Positions 33,041-44,312 of a DNA stretch of 64,000 bases are shown here, in pieces. The position numbers and the translations under genes were made by a program. The notes under the pieces were generated by a model, which searched no databases, was not told the origin of the DNA, and saw only the letters and a list, made by a program, of their open reading frames with translations. The DNA comes from Wallemia ichthyophaga EXF-994 (taxonomy: Eukaryota; Basidiomycota; Wallemiomycetes; Wallemiales; Wallemiaceae). How positions within the stretch are numbered: the stretch's first letter is position 1; every line of letters begins with the position of its first letter. The stretch spans positions 185,374-249,373 of the forward strand of contig NW_008806290.1 of the NCBI RefSeq assembly GCF_000400465.1, written 5' to 3'.

Positions 33041-35977
33041 ATGCCCCGGCTGTTTATCATACTTTCCTTCTGTCTCGTAGCATGTACGCTAGCTGTGTCT
33101 TCCTGGAGTGATTCCCGCGCGATCCCAAAAACTACTCAATACGCTTTGGAGTTGGCTGATGGCCACGCCCCACACGACTCTCTCTTCCAGCAGCTCCAGT
33201 CGCGCGATATTCCATACACACTCACGCAGTCATTCAACTCCCCTGATTTGTTTGTAGGCGCTGCGATACACTTGCAAAACTCGGACCACAGTTATCACCT
33301 CCCGTCCCTCGAATCTGTCAAGCATGTTTACCCAATCAACTCCTTTGACAGCCCAAATGCGTTTACAGAGGTGGTGAATACTGAACAGCGCAACTTGGCA
33401 GAGTCTTCCTTTACGCCCTCACTTTATCCACTCGTCTCAGGCACTCAGGCACAGCCTTCCTTCTACGCGGTCCAAACACTGTCTCAATCTGTCTTAGACA
33501 TGTCCGGCCTGGCATACGCCCACGCCCAAAACCTCACTGGTAGCGGGATCTTCATAGCCTTTGTAGACGACGGCGTCGACTATTCCCACCCGGCACTTGG
33601 CGGTTGTTTCGGTGCCGGTTGTCCCATCTCCCGCGGCTGGGATCTCGTCGGCGACGCGTACAACACCACCAACAACATCCTCAACCCAGGTCCGCTCCCA
33701 ATCACGACCTGCAAGTCACACGGCACATCTACGCTCGGTTTCGCTGCATCCCAACTGCGCGAGCTCCCCGGCGGTGCACCTAACGCCACGTACGGCATGT
33801 ACCGCATATTCGGCTGCCACGGCTCCTCAGGCGACGATGTGCTCGCGATGGGGCTTATTCGCGCGTACGAGGACGGCGCCGACATCATCAACGTCAGTGC
33901 CGGTGGCCCAGATGGGTGGACAACGTCTCTCCCCTCCGTCGTCGCCAGCCGTATAGTGCAGCGCGGCAGACATGTCGTCACTAGCGCCGGCAACTACGGC
34001 CAGCAGGGTCTCCTCTACTCTAACTCTCCCGCTGGCGGTATAGGTGTGACGCCCGTCGCTGCGCTCGACCTGCCCTACGTTCCCGTTCTCAATGCCTCCC
34101 TCACCGTCGCTGAACTGCCTGGCGAGCGCTTCCCATACATCCCCGAAGAGGTGTTCGGAGCAGGCAACGAGACGCGCAGGAGTTATGTCGTTGACGACGC
34201 ATGTGGGGGCGTAAGCGCCGCCGAAATGGGCAGCCTGGACGACCTGGCGCTCATTATCGACAGCTCCACCGATGAGTGTGACCTCTCCACCAAACTCGCC
34301 AATTTAAAGGTAGGTTGACGAGCAAGAGACGAGACTTGATTAACGCGCACTCCTCGCTCACCGCTCCACAGACAGCCAACGCATCGCTGGTGCTCATCAC
34401 AGACACACACTCCAACCTAACGCAAGCGCCGCACGTGGGCGGACTCGACACAGCGCTCCTGCGTACATCAGTCGCCTCAGCGATTCCGCATAATGGCACG
34501 CTCACGCTGCACTACACGCCGCAGCTGACGCACATCCCGCGCGGCGGGCTTGTCGCGCAGTACTCGAGCATGGGGCCGAGTGCCGATGGCTATGGGAAGC
34601 CAGCGGTGAGTGCGATAGGCAGCAACATCCCCACCCCGGCACCAAACAACAGCTACATGATTCAGAGTGGTACGTCGTTTAGCGCACCCGTCTACGCATC
34701 CCTGCTCGCGCTCCTTCTCGAGAAGCACGCTATAGATGATGTGCATCTCAGTCCGGAGCAAGCTCGCGCCATCATGCTCAACAGCGCCCAAAGTGTTCGG
34801 TTAGCTGTGGATGCAGATGACGGCGACGCGTTCACTGTGCTGCAGGGTAATGGACGCACGAGTATCGCTAGAGCACTCGCCGCGTCGGCTTACGCTACAC
34901 CTGATATAGTCAACCTCAACGATACGTGGGGTGCGGATAGTACGGGCGCGGGCGCTGGCGAGAAAAGCGCGCAGGTCCAGCTCGTCAATCTCTCACAAAA
35001 ACGCACGACTTACACCCTCGCTCACCACCCCGCCCTCACCGGCTACGTGCTCGAGGAGGGCACTATCCAGCCTAGCACCTATCTGCCTCCGTACTCAAAC
35101 GACACTGCGACTGTGAAAATGGCGCACAGTGTGTCTGTCGAGCCGCTCTCATCGGTAGATGTCGACATTGTTTTCACTCCGCCCCAGTGCTCCGATCATC
35201 GTCTGCCTATTTACAGCGGTTTCATCGAGTTCACAGACGCGCAGGATGTTAATAATACCCTGCACATTAGCTACAATGGTATAGCGGGCAATCTCTCCCA
35301 GATGACTATTCTCGATAACACAGACGATTTCTTCCAGCAGGGCTTCCCGGTGCCTTTCACGTACAGAAGCAGTGACAGGACCATGTTGAACGATACAAAC
35401 ACGCTCACCTTTTCCTTGGAGGATGATGATAGACCGGCACTCGTGTACAGACTCGCTGGCCCATCGCCATATTTGAGGATAGATCTCGTGGGCGCGGACA
35501 CGGAGCGCAATCGCACAACTAGCAGCATCACTATACCCGCACAAGAGAGCAATAACAATAGCAGAAGAACCAGTAGGAGCTTAGCTGATGGCGTGATGGG
35601 ATGGATGGCTGATCTTCTCGGAGGCACGAACATTAACACCAACACTAACACTCACGTTGACTCTGACGTGAAGAACAACAGCAGCACACTCACCATAAAC
35701 ACCCTAGGTATCTTGTACGAAGAGCTGGGCGTGTCCCGCAATGGCTTCAAGGGGTCCGGTCAGGGATCGTCTTTCTATCGTTACGACATGAACACTTTCG
35801 CAGATGGTGCACCCATCCCAACTGGCGAATACAAGTTCTTGCTCAGAGCGCTCAAAGTACACGGCGATGAACATGATAGTGCGGATTGTGGGTGGTATTG
35901 AATTTACGTGGATGCTCTACTTACAGTTTCACTCTCCAGACGAATCATGGCTGTCTGACGCGTTCAAGGTCATATAG
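33041..35977 (+). CDS. Secreted subtilisin-like serine protease (S8)
   Basis: Extracellular or cell-wall endopeptidase of the fungal Vpr/C5a-like subtilase group. Exons are 33041-34309, 34372-35887 and 35940-35977, giving 940 aa. A signal peptide (LFIILSFCLVACTLAVSS) is followed by an inhibitor-type propeptide and the catalytic domain. The triad is complete: Asp176 in FVDDGVDYSHP, His227 in KSHGTSTLGFAA and Ser525 in SGTSFSAPVYASLLALLLEK; the oxyanion Asn318 sits in TSAGNYG. A protease-associated insert lies between. The rest is beta-sandwich (Fn3-like) with many N-x-S/T sites. The third exon gives the family ending YESWLSDAFKVI; without the last intron the protein would stop early at GWY. 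The gene is richer in G and C than its neighbours. Role in nutrition or wall turnover is inferred. Confidence 0.9.
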
Positions 35978-36032
35978 ACGGATTATGTACAATATTTTCT
36001 CTTTTCTTTTAATTTACATTTATTATCACACC

Positions 36033-36365
36033 CTACTGCCCTTCCATATCCTCTTTTTCCGCATTTGCGACTAGATTGTCCATGTCCTGGTCATTGGTGA
36101 ACCGCGGTCTACTCCCTCTTAAGTTACTAGCAGGTCCACTCTGCCCCTTGAGCGCACTGACATCTTCGCCGTTGTCGAGGTCCTCAACCTCACCAGAAGG
36201 GTCACCGGTCTGTTCTGAGCTGATTGTTTTTTCATCCTCAGCTGAGGCATTGACGGCGGTATCCGCTTCTTCATCCCCTTGCACAAATTCGTCGTTCTTG
36301 TATTGGTCTTCTCCGTTCACTAAATGTGTCAGGAATGCTAGCCTTTTTGATAAAAAGAACTCACT
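36033..36365 (-). CDS. Small acidic protein with a splice-assembled start codon
   Basis: A 95-aa highly charged, disordered protein (NGEDQYKNDEFVQGDEEADT near the start; SNLRGSRPRFTNDQDMDNLV near the end). I do not recognise a family. No ATG exists in the open frame before QDMDN, but a well-formed 45-nt intron (36320-36364, GTGAGT...TTCCTGAC...TTTAG) joins an A at 36365 to TG at 36318-36319, creating ATG exactly at the start of the open frame. Upstream in the first exon the frame is closed by TGA, so the first exon is otherwise 5' UTR. Acidic low-complexity proteins of this size include histone chaperones and RNA-binding adaptors; function is unknown. Its stop is 55 bp from the subtilase stop (convergent). 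Confidence 0.55.
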   Translation of the reverse strand, partial: SEFFLSKRLAFLTHLVNGEDQYKNDEFVQGDEEADTAVNASAEDEKTISSEQTGDPSGEVEDLDNGEDVSALKGQSGPASNLRGSRPRFTNDQDMDNLVANAEKEDMEGQ

Positions 36366-36645
36366 TTCAAAAGTTAAGGTTGTTATTCAAGTAGATCACA
36401 CCCCTTTTATACCCTTCATTTAATAGCGTCATTGTTTCGGTGGCTGTGGTGCCTTGACATAATACTGCCGAATTTGGTAATCTAATGCGCTATCCATTGG
36501 AGTGGCGTGTGAAATAATAGACTAGTCATGTACTAAAAATGTACAAATGGTGATATGTAAAAAGATATATTGTTCTGAGTTTATTTGTGAAAATGCTATT
36601 ACGAATGCTGAAACAGTTTGCTGAAATGTGATCCATATTACTATG

Positions 36646-39600
36646 CTACTCAAACGACTTCAAATACTCTATCCACCGTTTCCTATAGACGACTCCTTGG
36701 ACTAATGATGTGGTGATTAGCTTTTGCACCCTCACAACGCACCTCACTTACATCCACCAACTGAATCAACCACAAACACCTGCCTTGCTCCCAGCTTTGA
36801 GAAGTTGTCGTGCACAAGAGCCATTGGTGCTTCTGGTCTGACTACTAAAGGACTGAGATCACAGTACGCCGATAAGTCGTACGGGTTTGCAGATAGTGGT
36901 GCACCATCACACACAACAGTCGAAAACCTCTTAGGAGGATTCCTATTGTTGTTCGATTTACTCGTTGATTGAGTAAGTATGCTGTTCTGTAACGTGTCAA
37001 ATTGTGCGAATCTCACGCCTGCTGTTGGATTGTGCGAGAGTGAATCTAGAGCGTGCTCTAATTCATTCGCTGCTATATATCCAACCAGTCTTACCACCCC
37101 TTCGTCTTCAATTATCAACGGAAATCCTGAGTCAGATAATCCTTTCAAGACCAGGGTATCCAGTTTATCCAGTAACGTACACACTGAATGCTCAACGTCT
37201 ATCCTTATCACTGGTATCTTCTTTGTTGCGACGTCCGTGACTGAATCTTTGCCAAACTTGTATTCATGCTTTGCATCCAAATACGGAAGCCTGTTCATGT
37301 CAATTAACTGGTCGTATATGCCTTTTTGCTCAATAGTATCTGCTAACGTCTTGGCTATCAGAATTGATAGCATCGATGGCTGTTCGAATATCAGCAAGAC
37401 TAGCAGCAACAGTAACAAACCCAACCCACCACGGCATAATTTAGCGTACCCGTCAGCTCACAAACTATGACAACAAGTGATATTGTCATCCTCGTGACAC
37501 CAGATAAGGCGGAAGCTGCACCGATCAACGCGTAGATAGCCGTCAACATGCACTTCTCTTGGCCTACGCACTGATTGAATATTGCCAAGTCAGGCATCAC
37601 TTTCGACCAGTATTCGACAACTAATCCAACCATACGTCCGAAACAAGCACCGACAGCTAGTGTAGGTATGAATATCCCTGCTGGTAACTTCATTCCAAAT
37701 GTGACTACAGTCAGCACACCTTTAATAATCATAGCTAGTGAGATCGTCTTGAGTATACTCCAAGGTGCCTGTCCTTCTTTTGCACAGAGTGTCGCAAATA
37801 TACCTTTGAGTTTCTTACCAGACGTTTTGGATGGGCATTCACTTAACAACGTTGAGACTAATTCTGTACCTCCCATCTCAGTTAGTGGGTTGTATGATGA
37901 TATGACAGCTGTGATCAAGGTAATAAGAACAACTTCGACAATTGGATGTGACTTGACTGCCGTCCTCATTCTAACGTTTTTTCCCCACCAAATGTTAAAC
38001 TTTGAGAAATATGCACCGTAGATACCCCCTGCTATCGCTATAACAAAGAAGAAAGGCAATTCAAAGAACTTCCAATCCTGATCGTAAGTGACTTGAAACA
38101 AAACAGTCTTGCCCGTTCCGAAAGGATCCAAGAACTTCAAAGTAACTGCTGCTAAACTGGCGCAATAGAAAGCTCTCCACATAACTTTCGGTGGGAAATA
38201 AGTGCAGACTTCTTCCAACGCGAATAAAACTCCACCGATAGGTGCACCAAACGCAACACTCACACCTGCAGCACAAGCGGCCGAAATAAGCTCTCTTCTT
38301 TTAGCTTCATTTGTTTCAAATTTACGTATGAATCTTGAAGTTATGTTTCCAACACAAGCGGCTATCTGAACCATGGGACCTTCTTTTCCTAAATTCAACC
38401 CAGATGCTACACTGAAAGCTAACCCGATACATTTGCAGAATAGCGTGCAAACTCCCAAATACCCTCTTATCACAAAGCCGGATAGGATTGCTTTCATCTC
38501 TGGTATACCGCTTCCAGCAGCGAAGTACATAACTGGATAAGCTTGTACATCGCCTGATTGAGATTTCTCAGCTGTAGGTTTTGATTGTAGGTTATTTGTA
38601 TCATACTGAGCACCACCCGGGTCGCTGTGTGCGAGCAATTCTTCCTCAAGGTCGCTCGAAGAAGACTCATTACCCCCATCGCTGCTTGACTTTCTTGAAA
38701 TCGAGCGTGAATGTAATGAAGCTGTCTTATTTGCGTCATTACTGTAGAGATAATTGCTGATGGAGTCCCTGTGAGAACTTAAAGAAGGTTGCGGTACAAT
38801 TGAGGCAGGAGAAGGGGTAGAAGTTGATTGCCTGCGTCCAGAAGCGGCGTGATGATATGCGTCTAGGTGTGCCGTGCTCGAATTGTTCACCCAAGGAGCA
38901 TCGGATGCAGAAATGTAGACGGTGATGACGGATGATATAAAAGCAAATCCGACAGCTAGTGTCATATTAGCCAATCTTGCCGAGCGCTTTCCAAGTTTTT
39001 CCTCCCAACTTATCCAGTCTGGACAATCTGTCGACGTTGAGAAGAGTGAGATAACGTTGTTGTCTTGGTTTATAGTATAGTTGTTATCGCAGCAGAACTG
39101 CTTGGATTGGAGGTAAGATGATGAGCAATAGCCTGATTTAAAGCTGAACAGGAATGATTCCGTGCGTACTATTGAAAAAGCGATAATCTGTAGTGATGTC
39201 AGGTGATACCAGATGACGTCAGGGATGTTGAGATATGAAAACAATGATACGCACGGCTGTAACTATTCCTATTATAGTAACAGCAATCCAGCCTGTAAAA
39301 AAGGATGTGTGAGTAGTTGAGATAGAAATATCAAACCAAACAAACCCTGTGCTCTATCGAAAGACTTGTAAATGAATCCACGGATACCTTTCTTTCTAAG
39401 CAAGCGCCTAAGCCTTACGCCCTCCTTAACCTGTCCAATTTCAGCTGAAAATATCCAGAAAAACACAGCAAATCACCTTATCGTGGATGTAATCAATTGA
39501 AGTGTGAGTGTGAGCGTATGTGCGAACACCTTTGCCAGATTCGACCATATCATTCTCGTAAAAGTCATCGTATCCGCGCTTGTATTTGTTGGCTTGTCTG

Positions 39601-39839
39601 CTAATAGCTTTACCGAGGGTTTTTGAACCAAGGTAACTAGGAGCAGGGCTAGGAGGGTTAAGTAGTGGAGTGCGTTCACCCAGGCTGTGTCCAGGGAAAG
39701 GAGTTCTTGGGAATAGAGCTCGGGTATTTGAAGTGCTACTCAAGTTATTCGAGTTGCTCATGTTTTCTGAAGGTAATGGTGGTAAAGTCACACGCGGATT
39801 CTTAACCGTGTCGCTGCCGCTAGCGTTGTTCGGCTGCAT
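36646..39839 (-). CDS. CLC chloride channel / H+-Cl- antiporter with CBS domains
   Basis: Intracellular CLC protein (Gef1 / ClC-3-5 group) that balances charge during organelle acidification. Six exons (39477-39839, 39346-39430, 39255-39292, 37430-39187, 36752-37379, 36646-36701) give 975 aa. The N terminus is cytosolic and proline/serine-rich. Eighteen helices follow with hallmarks GSGIPEMKAILSGFVIRG, GLNLGKEGPMVQIAACVGN (the gating glutamate in GKEGP), GAPIGGVLFALEEV and KLPAGIFIPTLAVGACFGRM. The long serine-rich loop after the first helices (SHSRSISRKSS and similar) is an insertion. Two CBS domains close the protein, the second ending HDNFSKLGARQVFVVDSVGG...YRKRWIEYL. The gating Glu suggests exchange rather than a channel, by analogy with ClC-3/4/5. 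Confidence 0.92.
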
Positions 39840-40044
39840 TCTCCTCTCAAACAGAGTTGGTTTGGTGGAGTTGATGGTGACCCTTCTGGAATGAAATTAG
39901 CCACGATATTAGCGGGATATCAAGTATCCTAATCAATCGCACAAACTTTCTATTCATTTGAGATTATCGTCGTCATCCTCAGAGCCATATATACACTCGG
40001 ATAAAAAGGTATCGGTATCTTCATATTTACATTCTACAAGGAAA

Positions 40045-43000
40045 TCACTTAAGTAGCTTATTCAATGCCTTCTCCACGTTAAAGCCCGTCTGCTCAAGTG
40101 CTTCAATGGCTTGTGGTCTATCAAAACCCATATTGACCAACTGCTTTACCTGCTTTATATCATCATCCTCTGGTTCATTAAGGCGCGGCGGCAGATTTGG
40201 CTTGGCTGTGTTTTCTGCCTGCTCACTGCCTGGTGATTTGACGCTAAATGTCTCGCTAAAATCTACCAATGACGTCAGTCAATAGCTCAATAATAATTAA
40301 CTAAACACACCATCGAATGCTTTATTTGGAGCTGCCTTGTTAGATGTACCAGGTTGATCGAAATCAGCGACGAAATCAAAGGCCTCATCATTCTCAAAGT
40401 CATTCTGATCCCCATTAACGTTACCAGCCGCAATTTGAGCAGCAGGTAGATCACCAAATGAAGTATCAAACTCATCTTCATCTTTATCATCTTTCTCATT
40501 CTTATCAAATGCCCCACTTCCCATCATAGCTTCAAATGGATTTTTGTTGCTTGATTCTTTCTGTGCAGATGCAGATGTATCCGTTGGGAATGACGCGAAA
40601 GCATCATCGAATTCATCTTTGTTAGGATTGAGATTAGGTGGTTGTGCTGACAACTCTGGTAATTCCTCTGGTCCCTCATCGTCATCACTTGAGACATCAC
40701 CACGTTCCTTTCCTTTAGAGTGAGTGGTTGTGGTTGTGGTTGTAGGAGGTGGTGTGAAGCTGTCAAATGGTGATGAGACATCGTGCTTCTCAGCAGCAGG
40801 TGGTGGTACAATCTCAGCTGTTGACGCTGTTGGTGTGAAGCTATCAAATGGCGATGAGTCTGTAGCAGATGAATGCCCATACGCTCCCGTCGACGCAGCC
40901 GGTGCAAAGCTCTCATCGAAAGCTGCTCTAGAGTTGTCCATATTCGCCTTGTCTGACTTGCTATTGCTATCGAATCCCCTAAAAGCATCATCGAAATCAG
41001 AAACGGACACAGGTGCAGATTCATTTACGTTTATCTTGTCGCTTGCCTTCAAATTAGCATCATCATTAGCGTCCTCTGATTTGACTACTCTGGGCTCGTT
41101 TTCACCTTCTTCCACACCCATCTTGCTGAATTGATCTTGGAAAGGTGTCAAAGCAATTCCAGTGCCTTTGTTAGACTCAGACTCCACCTCAGCGGCAGCG
41201 TTCATGTCAGTCAAATGACTATCGCGAGTATCATTAGCATCATGAGCACCGTCATACTCATCGTGGCCACCTGCTCCAGCGAACGGATCCTCATCTACCA
41301 ATTCATCATCTTGAGCGCGTGTACCTTTGAATGCCTCCTCGTCTTTTATCGCGGTAGTCGCAGAAGCTGAGGGAGTGAGGCTATCGAATGGGTTTGTTGA
41401 TTTGGCTGATGCAGGGCTCAAGACGCTTGAGACGTCTTGGTGTTCATGATGAGCTTCGCTGTCTGGACTGATTGGGAGGGCGGTTGCAGCAGCCATATCA
41501 AGCGCCGGCGAGAGATTCTTGTCGTCTAGATTTTCTGCAGTTGACGTTGCATCTGTTGTATCTTTTACGTTTGCTGCGGTTGTTATATCGGACCTATCAG
41601 TTGCATCTGCTGCATGCTCATCCATAGCCACTGGGGTGTCCAAATCCTCAGCCTTAACGCTTGGATGAACTCTAGAGTCTTCAATCCCCTTGAGCGTGTC
41701 ATCCAACTCCTCATCACCAGGCGGAGGGAGAGCGACAGCCGGATCGACATTACTATACCTCTTGAGCTCATCTGCAGCCAAATCCCTATCACTTTCTGCC
41801 AATCTAAGCTGCTCCACTGCATCCTCATTCTCGCCATGAGCCACCACCTTCGTCTCTCTCAACTCGGACAAGCTCTGACGCATATCAGTCGTATGTTTAC
41901 TAATCTCCAACACCTTGGCTTTGACCACTCTAGCCTCCTCCTTCTCGCGCATGTAAGCCGTCTCAAGTTCAGCTCTCTCGACTTTCAGTGCGGAAACGTC
42001 ACTCTCTGCGCTGATGAGCTCATGGTCGAGGCGGCGGCGCTCGGCGGTAACTTCCGTCAGCTTAACCTGTAGGTCACTGACGAGGTGCGCTTCTGTGTCG
42101 TGCGCTTTATGCGCGTTGCTCAGTCGATGCTCTAGATTAAGGCGCTCTGCATCTCCCGCCTCCACAAGCCGCTCTAGCTCCGCACGTCGTGTTTGGTAGT
42201 CGGACAACGCGCGGTCCGTCGCGGATAGCTGCCCTCGCGCTGCTTCAGCCGCCACTGCGTCCTCGTGTAGCTTTGTCTGCTGTACATCGGAGTCGCCGAG
42301 GAGATCGTCAACGAGTGCTGTGCGTGGCTGCGCGTGTTCGCTGGGGTTTTCGAAAGGTGATCTGGCTTGTGATTGTGGTTGTGGGGTTGATTGTGGTTGT
42401 TGTTGTTGTGGCTGTGGCTGCTGCTGCTGCTGTTGTGCAGGCGAATTCTGCCAGCCAGTCACACCCTGTTGCAATGCATTTGGCTGCGAACCGCTAAACT
42501 GCGCAGAAAGACCAGTAGACTGCGCCGACAAGCCTGTACCCTGAGCAGACAAGCCTGTACCCTGAGCAGACAAGCCTGTGGGCTGGGTCGAGAGAGGAGG
42601 AGGAGCGCCGCTATGCTGAGGCTGCAAATCAGACTCATCGCCCATGAGATCAAAAAGGTCGTCTGTAGGTTTGCGTGGAGTTGTAGAAGCATTAGCAGCA
42701 GTACCTGGCATTCGCGACGATGCAGGTATTAATGAATCGGGTAAGGTGGGAGGGAGTGGATTGCCAGCGAGGCAGCGGTGGATGAGATGCATAGCAATTG
42801 CAAATTCGTCCTTGGAGAGACTGCCGGACTTTCTGACATCCGCTAAATCCCACACATTCGCTAAGACGTCTATGGGGAGACCTGATTTACTGAAAAAGTC
42901 GACAGCTTTGTCAGCTTCCAAGACGCCGTTTCCGGAGGGGTTGAGGGATTTGTAGAAACCGTCGTAGTTGCTCTTTTCTTGAGGGGATATTTCTGTGTTG

Positions 43001-43875
43001 AGTGGAGTGTGTGGAGTGTGTGGAGTGTTTGCTGGAGTATTTTGCGTAGGTAACTGAGGTGAGTCGGTGTCACCGACAGCAGCAAATCTAACCTGACGAC
43101 TTGGTGGAGGAGAACCAGGCTGAGTGCTGCCAGTTGATTGTCTCGGAATTGGAGAAGATAAGTTTCTACCCCCAGAAATCTGCTCGTAAAAGCCTTGTGG
43201 GAGTGTTTGAGGGAGACTTGCGATGGATTTGTTCATATAACACTGAATCAAGTGCATACCAATAATGAAATCAGTCAAATCAAGTGAACCGCGATTTTGA
43301 GTGTCAGCGAGGTTCCAAATCTGGCCAAGAACCTCAAAAGGCAGTTTGCTCTTTATGAAGATATCTCTTGCCTTATCGCCGCTGAGGAGACCGTTTGTTG
43401 GACCAGAACCAGCGAATATCTTGGTAAAGCGAGATTTTTCATCGATTTGAACTGGAGGAGGTGAGTTGGAGGGGTTTGAGTGTGCAATAGGGGAAGAAAC
43501 AGGTGATGAGATTGCAGGCGGAGGAGGAATACCATCGAATTGAGGAATAGGCCCAGCTGTGAGGGGAGTGAGTGGGTGTATCTACCACCAAAAACCACCA
43601 AACACACGCTTATCAACGAGATCATCGCTAACAGGCTGATTGTTCTGTACATGGCCAATCAGCCTCAAAGCCACGCTGAATCCAGGCTGATCGAGGAACC
43701 CGTTGTTGTTTCTATCTGAAAGTTGCCAGATTTGGCCCAGTTGTAAAGGGGCAAGACCAGAGTAGCTGAAGAACGCCACTGCTGATTCCCCAGATACGAT
43801 CCCATTTCCCTTCTCTGCGATGGAGTAGAAGTGTGCAAACGCATGCCTCTCTGATGGCGTCAGAGATAAGTTCAT
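40045..43875 (-). CDS. EDE1: EDE1/Eps15-like endocytic scaffold with EH and UBA domains
   Basis: Early-arriving scaffold of clathrin-mediated endocytosis. Exons are 43608-43875, 40311-43556 and 40045-40262, giving 1243 aa. Three EH domains bind NPF motifs: residues about 5-95 (FSYSGLAPLQLGQIWQLSDR), about 130-225 (IKSKLPFEVLGQIWNLADTQ) and about 285-380 (FFSKSGLPIDVLANVWDLAD). Then come a Q/P-rich stretch with a TGLSAQG repeat, a central coiled coil (LERLVEAGDAERLNLEHRLS onward) and a long acidic region with many D/N-P-F motifs (NPFDSLTP, NPFEAMMG) that likely bind adaptor appendages. The C-terminal UBA domain (KQLVNMGFDRPQAIEALEQT) is separated by a 48-nt intron and binds ubiquitin. Domain order is the same as in yeast Ede1. 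Confidence 0.92.
42499..42582 (-). repeat. 21-bp coding minisatellite inside EDE1
   Basis: Four tandem 21-nt copies encode a seven-residue unit (T-G-L-S-A-Q-G with variants) in the linker after the third EH domain. The middle two copies are nearly identical. Confidence 0.85.
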
Positions 43876-43975
43876 TGAATTTTTATTTAATTTAATTTAA
43901 TTAATTTTATTTCTTGTCTTGGTGGTTACGTTACAACAGATCTCCCGCTTAGTCCATGCCCACGTGATTTGAGCG

Positions 43976-44271
43976 ATGGCCCCACTCACGCTCACCAAAG
44001 CACTAAAAGACAAAAAACCAAAATCCCAAATCCACAAGCACTGCGATAAACTCTCTTACATCGCCCTATTATCCTTCTTGCAGCGCACTGCTATGGAGAC
44101 TAGAATCGTTTCCCAAGAAATCCACGGCCACGACAACAACAGGCTAATGACACGCAGGGAAGTTGGGAGAGCAGGCAGAGTGAGTTCCGTGTTTTCTTGC
44201 CTAGTTCCCCTCCAACTAACCCATACAAGCGCGTTTTGAGACGCGTAAATGGAAATCAAGAACAGCCATAA
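43976..44271 (+). CDS. CENP-W-type histone-fold centromere protein
   Basis: Histone-fold protein of the constitutive centromere-associated network, expected to pair with CENP-T and bind centromeric DNA. Exons are 43976-44179 and 44230-44271 (50-nt intron), giving 81 aa, close to human CENP-W (88 aa). The fold reads KSQIHKHCDKLSYIALLSFL, QRTAMETRIVSQEI and NRLMTRREVGRAGRRVLRRV, matching the CENP-W pattern of a first basic helix, a long central helix with L-x-FLxRxAxEAR and a final RVLR helix. The C-terminal basic helix is only formed by splicing. CENP-S/X and other short histone folds are the main alternatives. It is divergent from EDE1 (100 bp) and convergent with NOP14 (41 bp). Confidence 0.75.
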
Positions 44272-44312
44272 AATGAATAAATAATGTAAATCCATGTAAT
44301 TTATATAGGGTC

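Noticed and set aside
40270-40277. CRE-like TGACGTCA palindrome
   Set aside because: It sits in the last intron of EDE1 beside the branch point, not in a promoter; likely chance.
40720-41134. Plus-strand ORF over EDE1 with VVVVVVGGG runs
   Set aside because: Reverse reading of the Thr/Pro-rich low-complexity part of EDE1.
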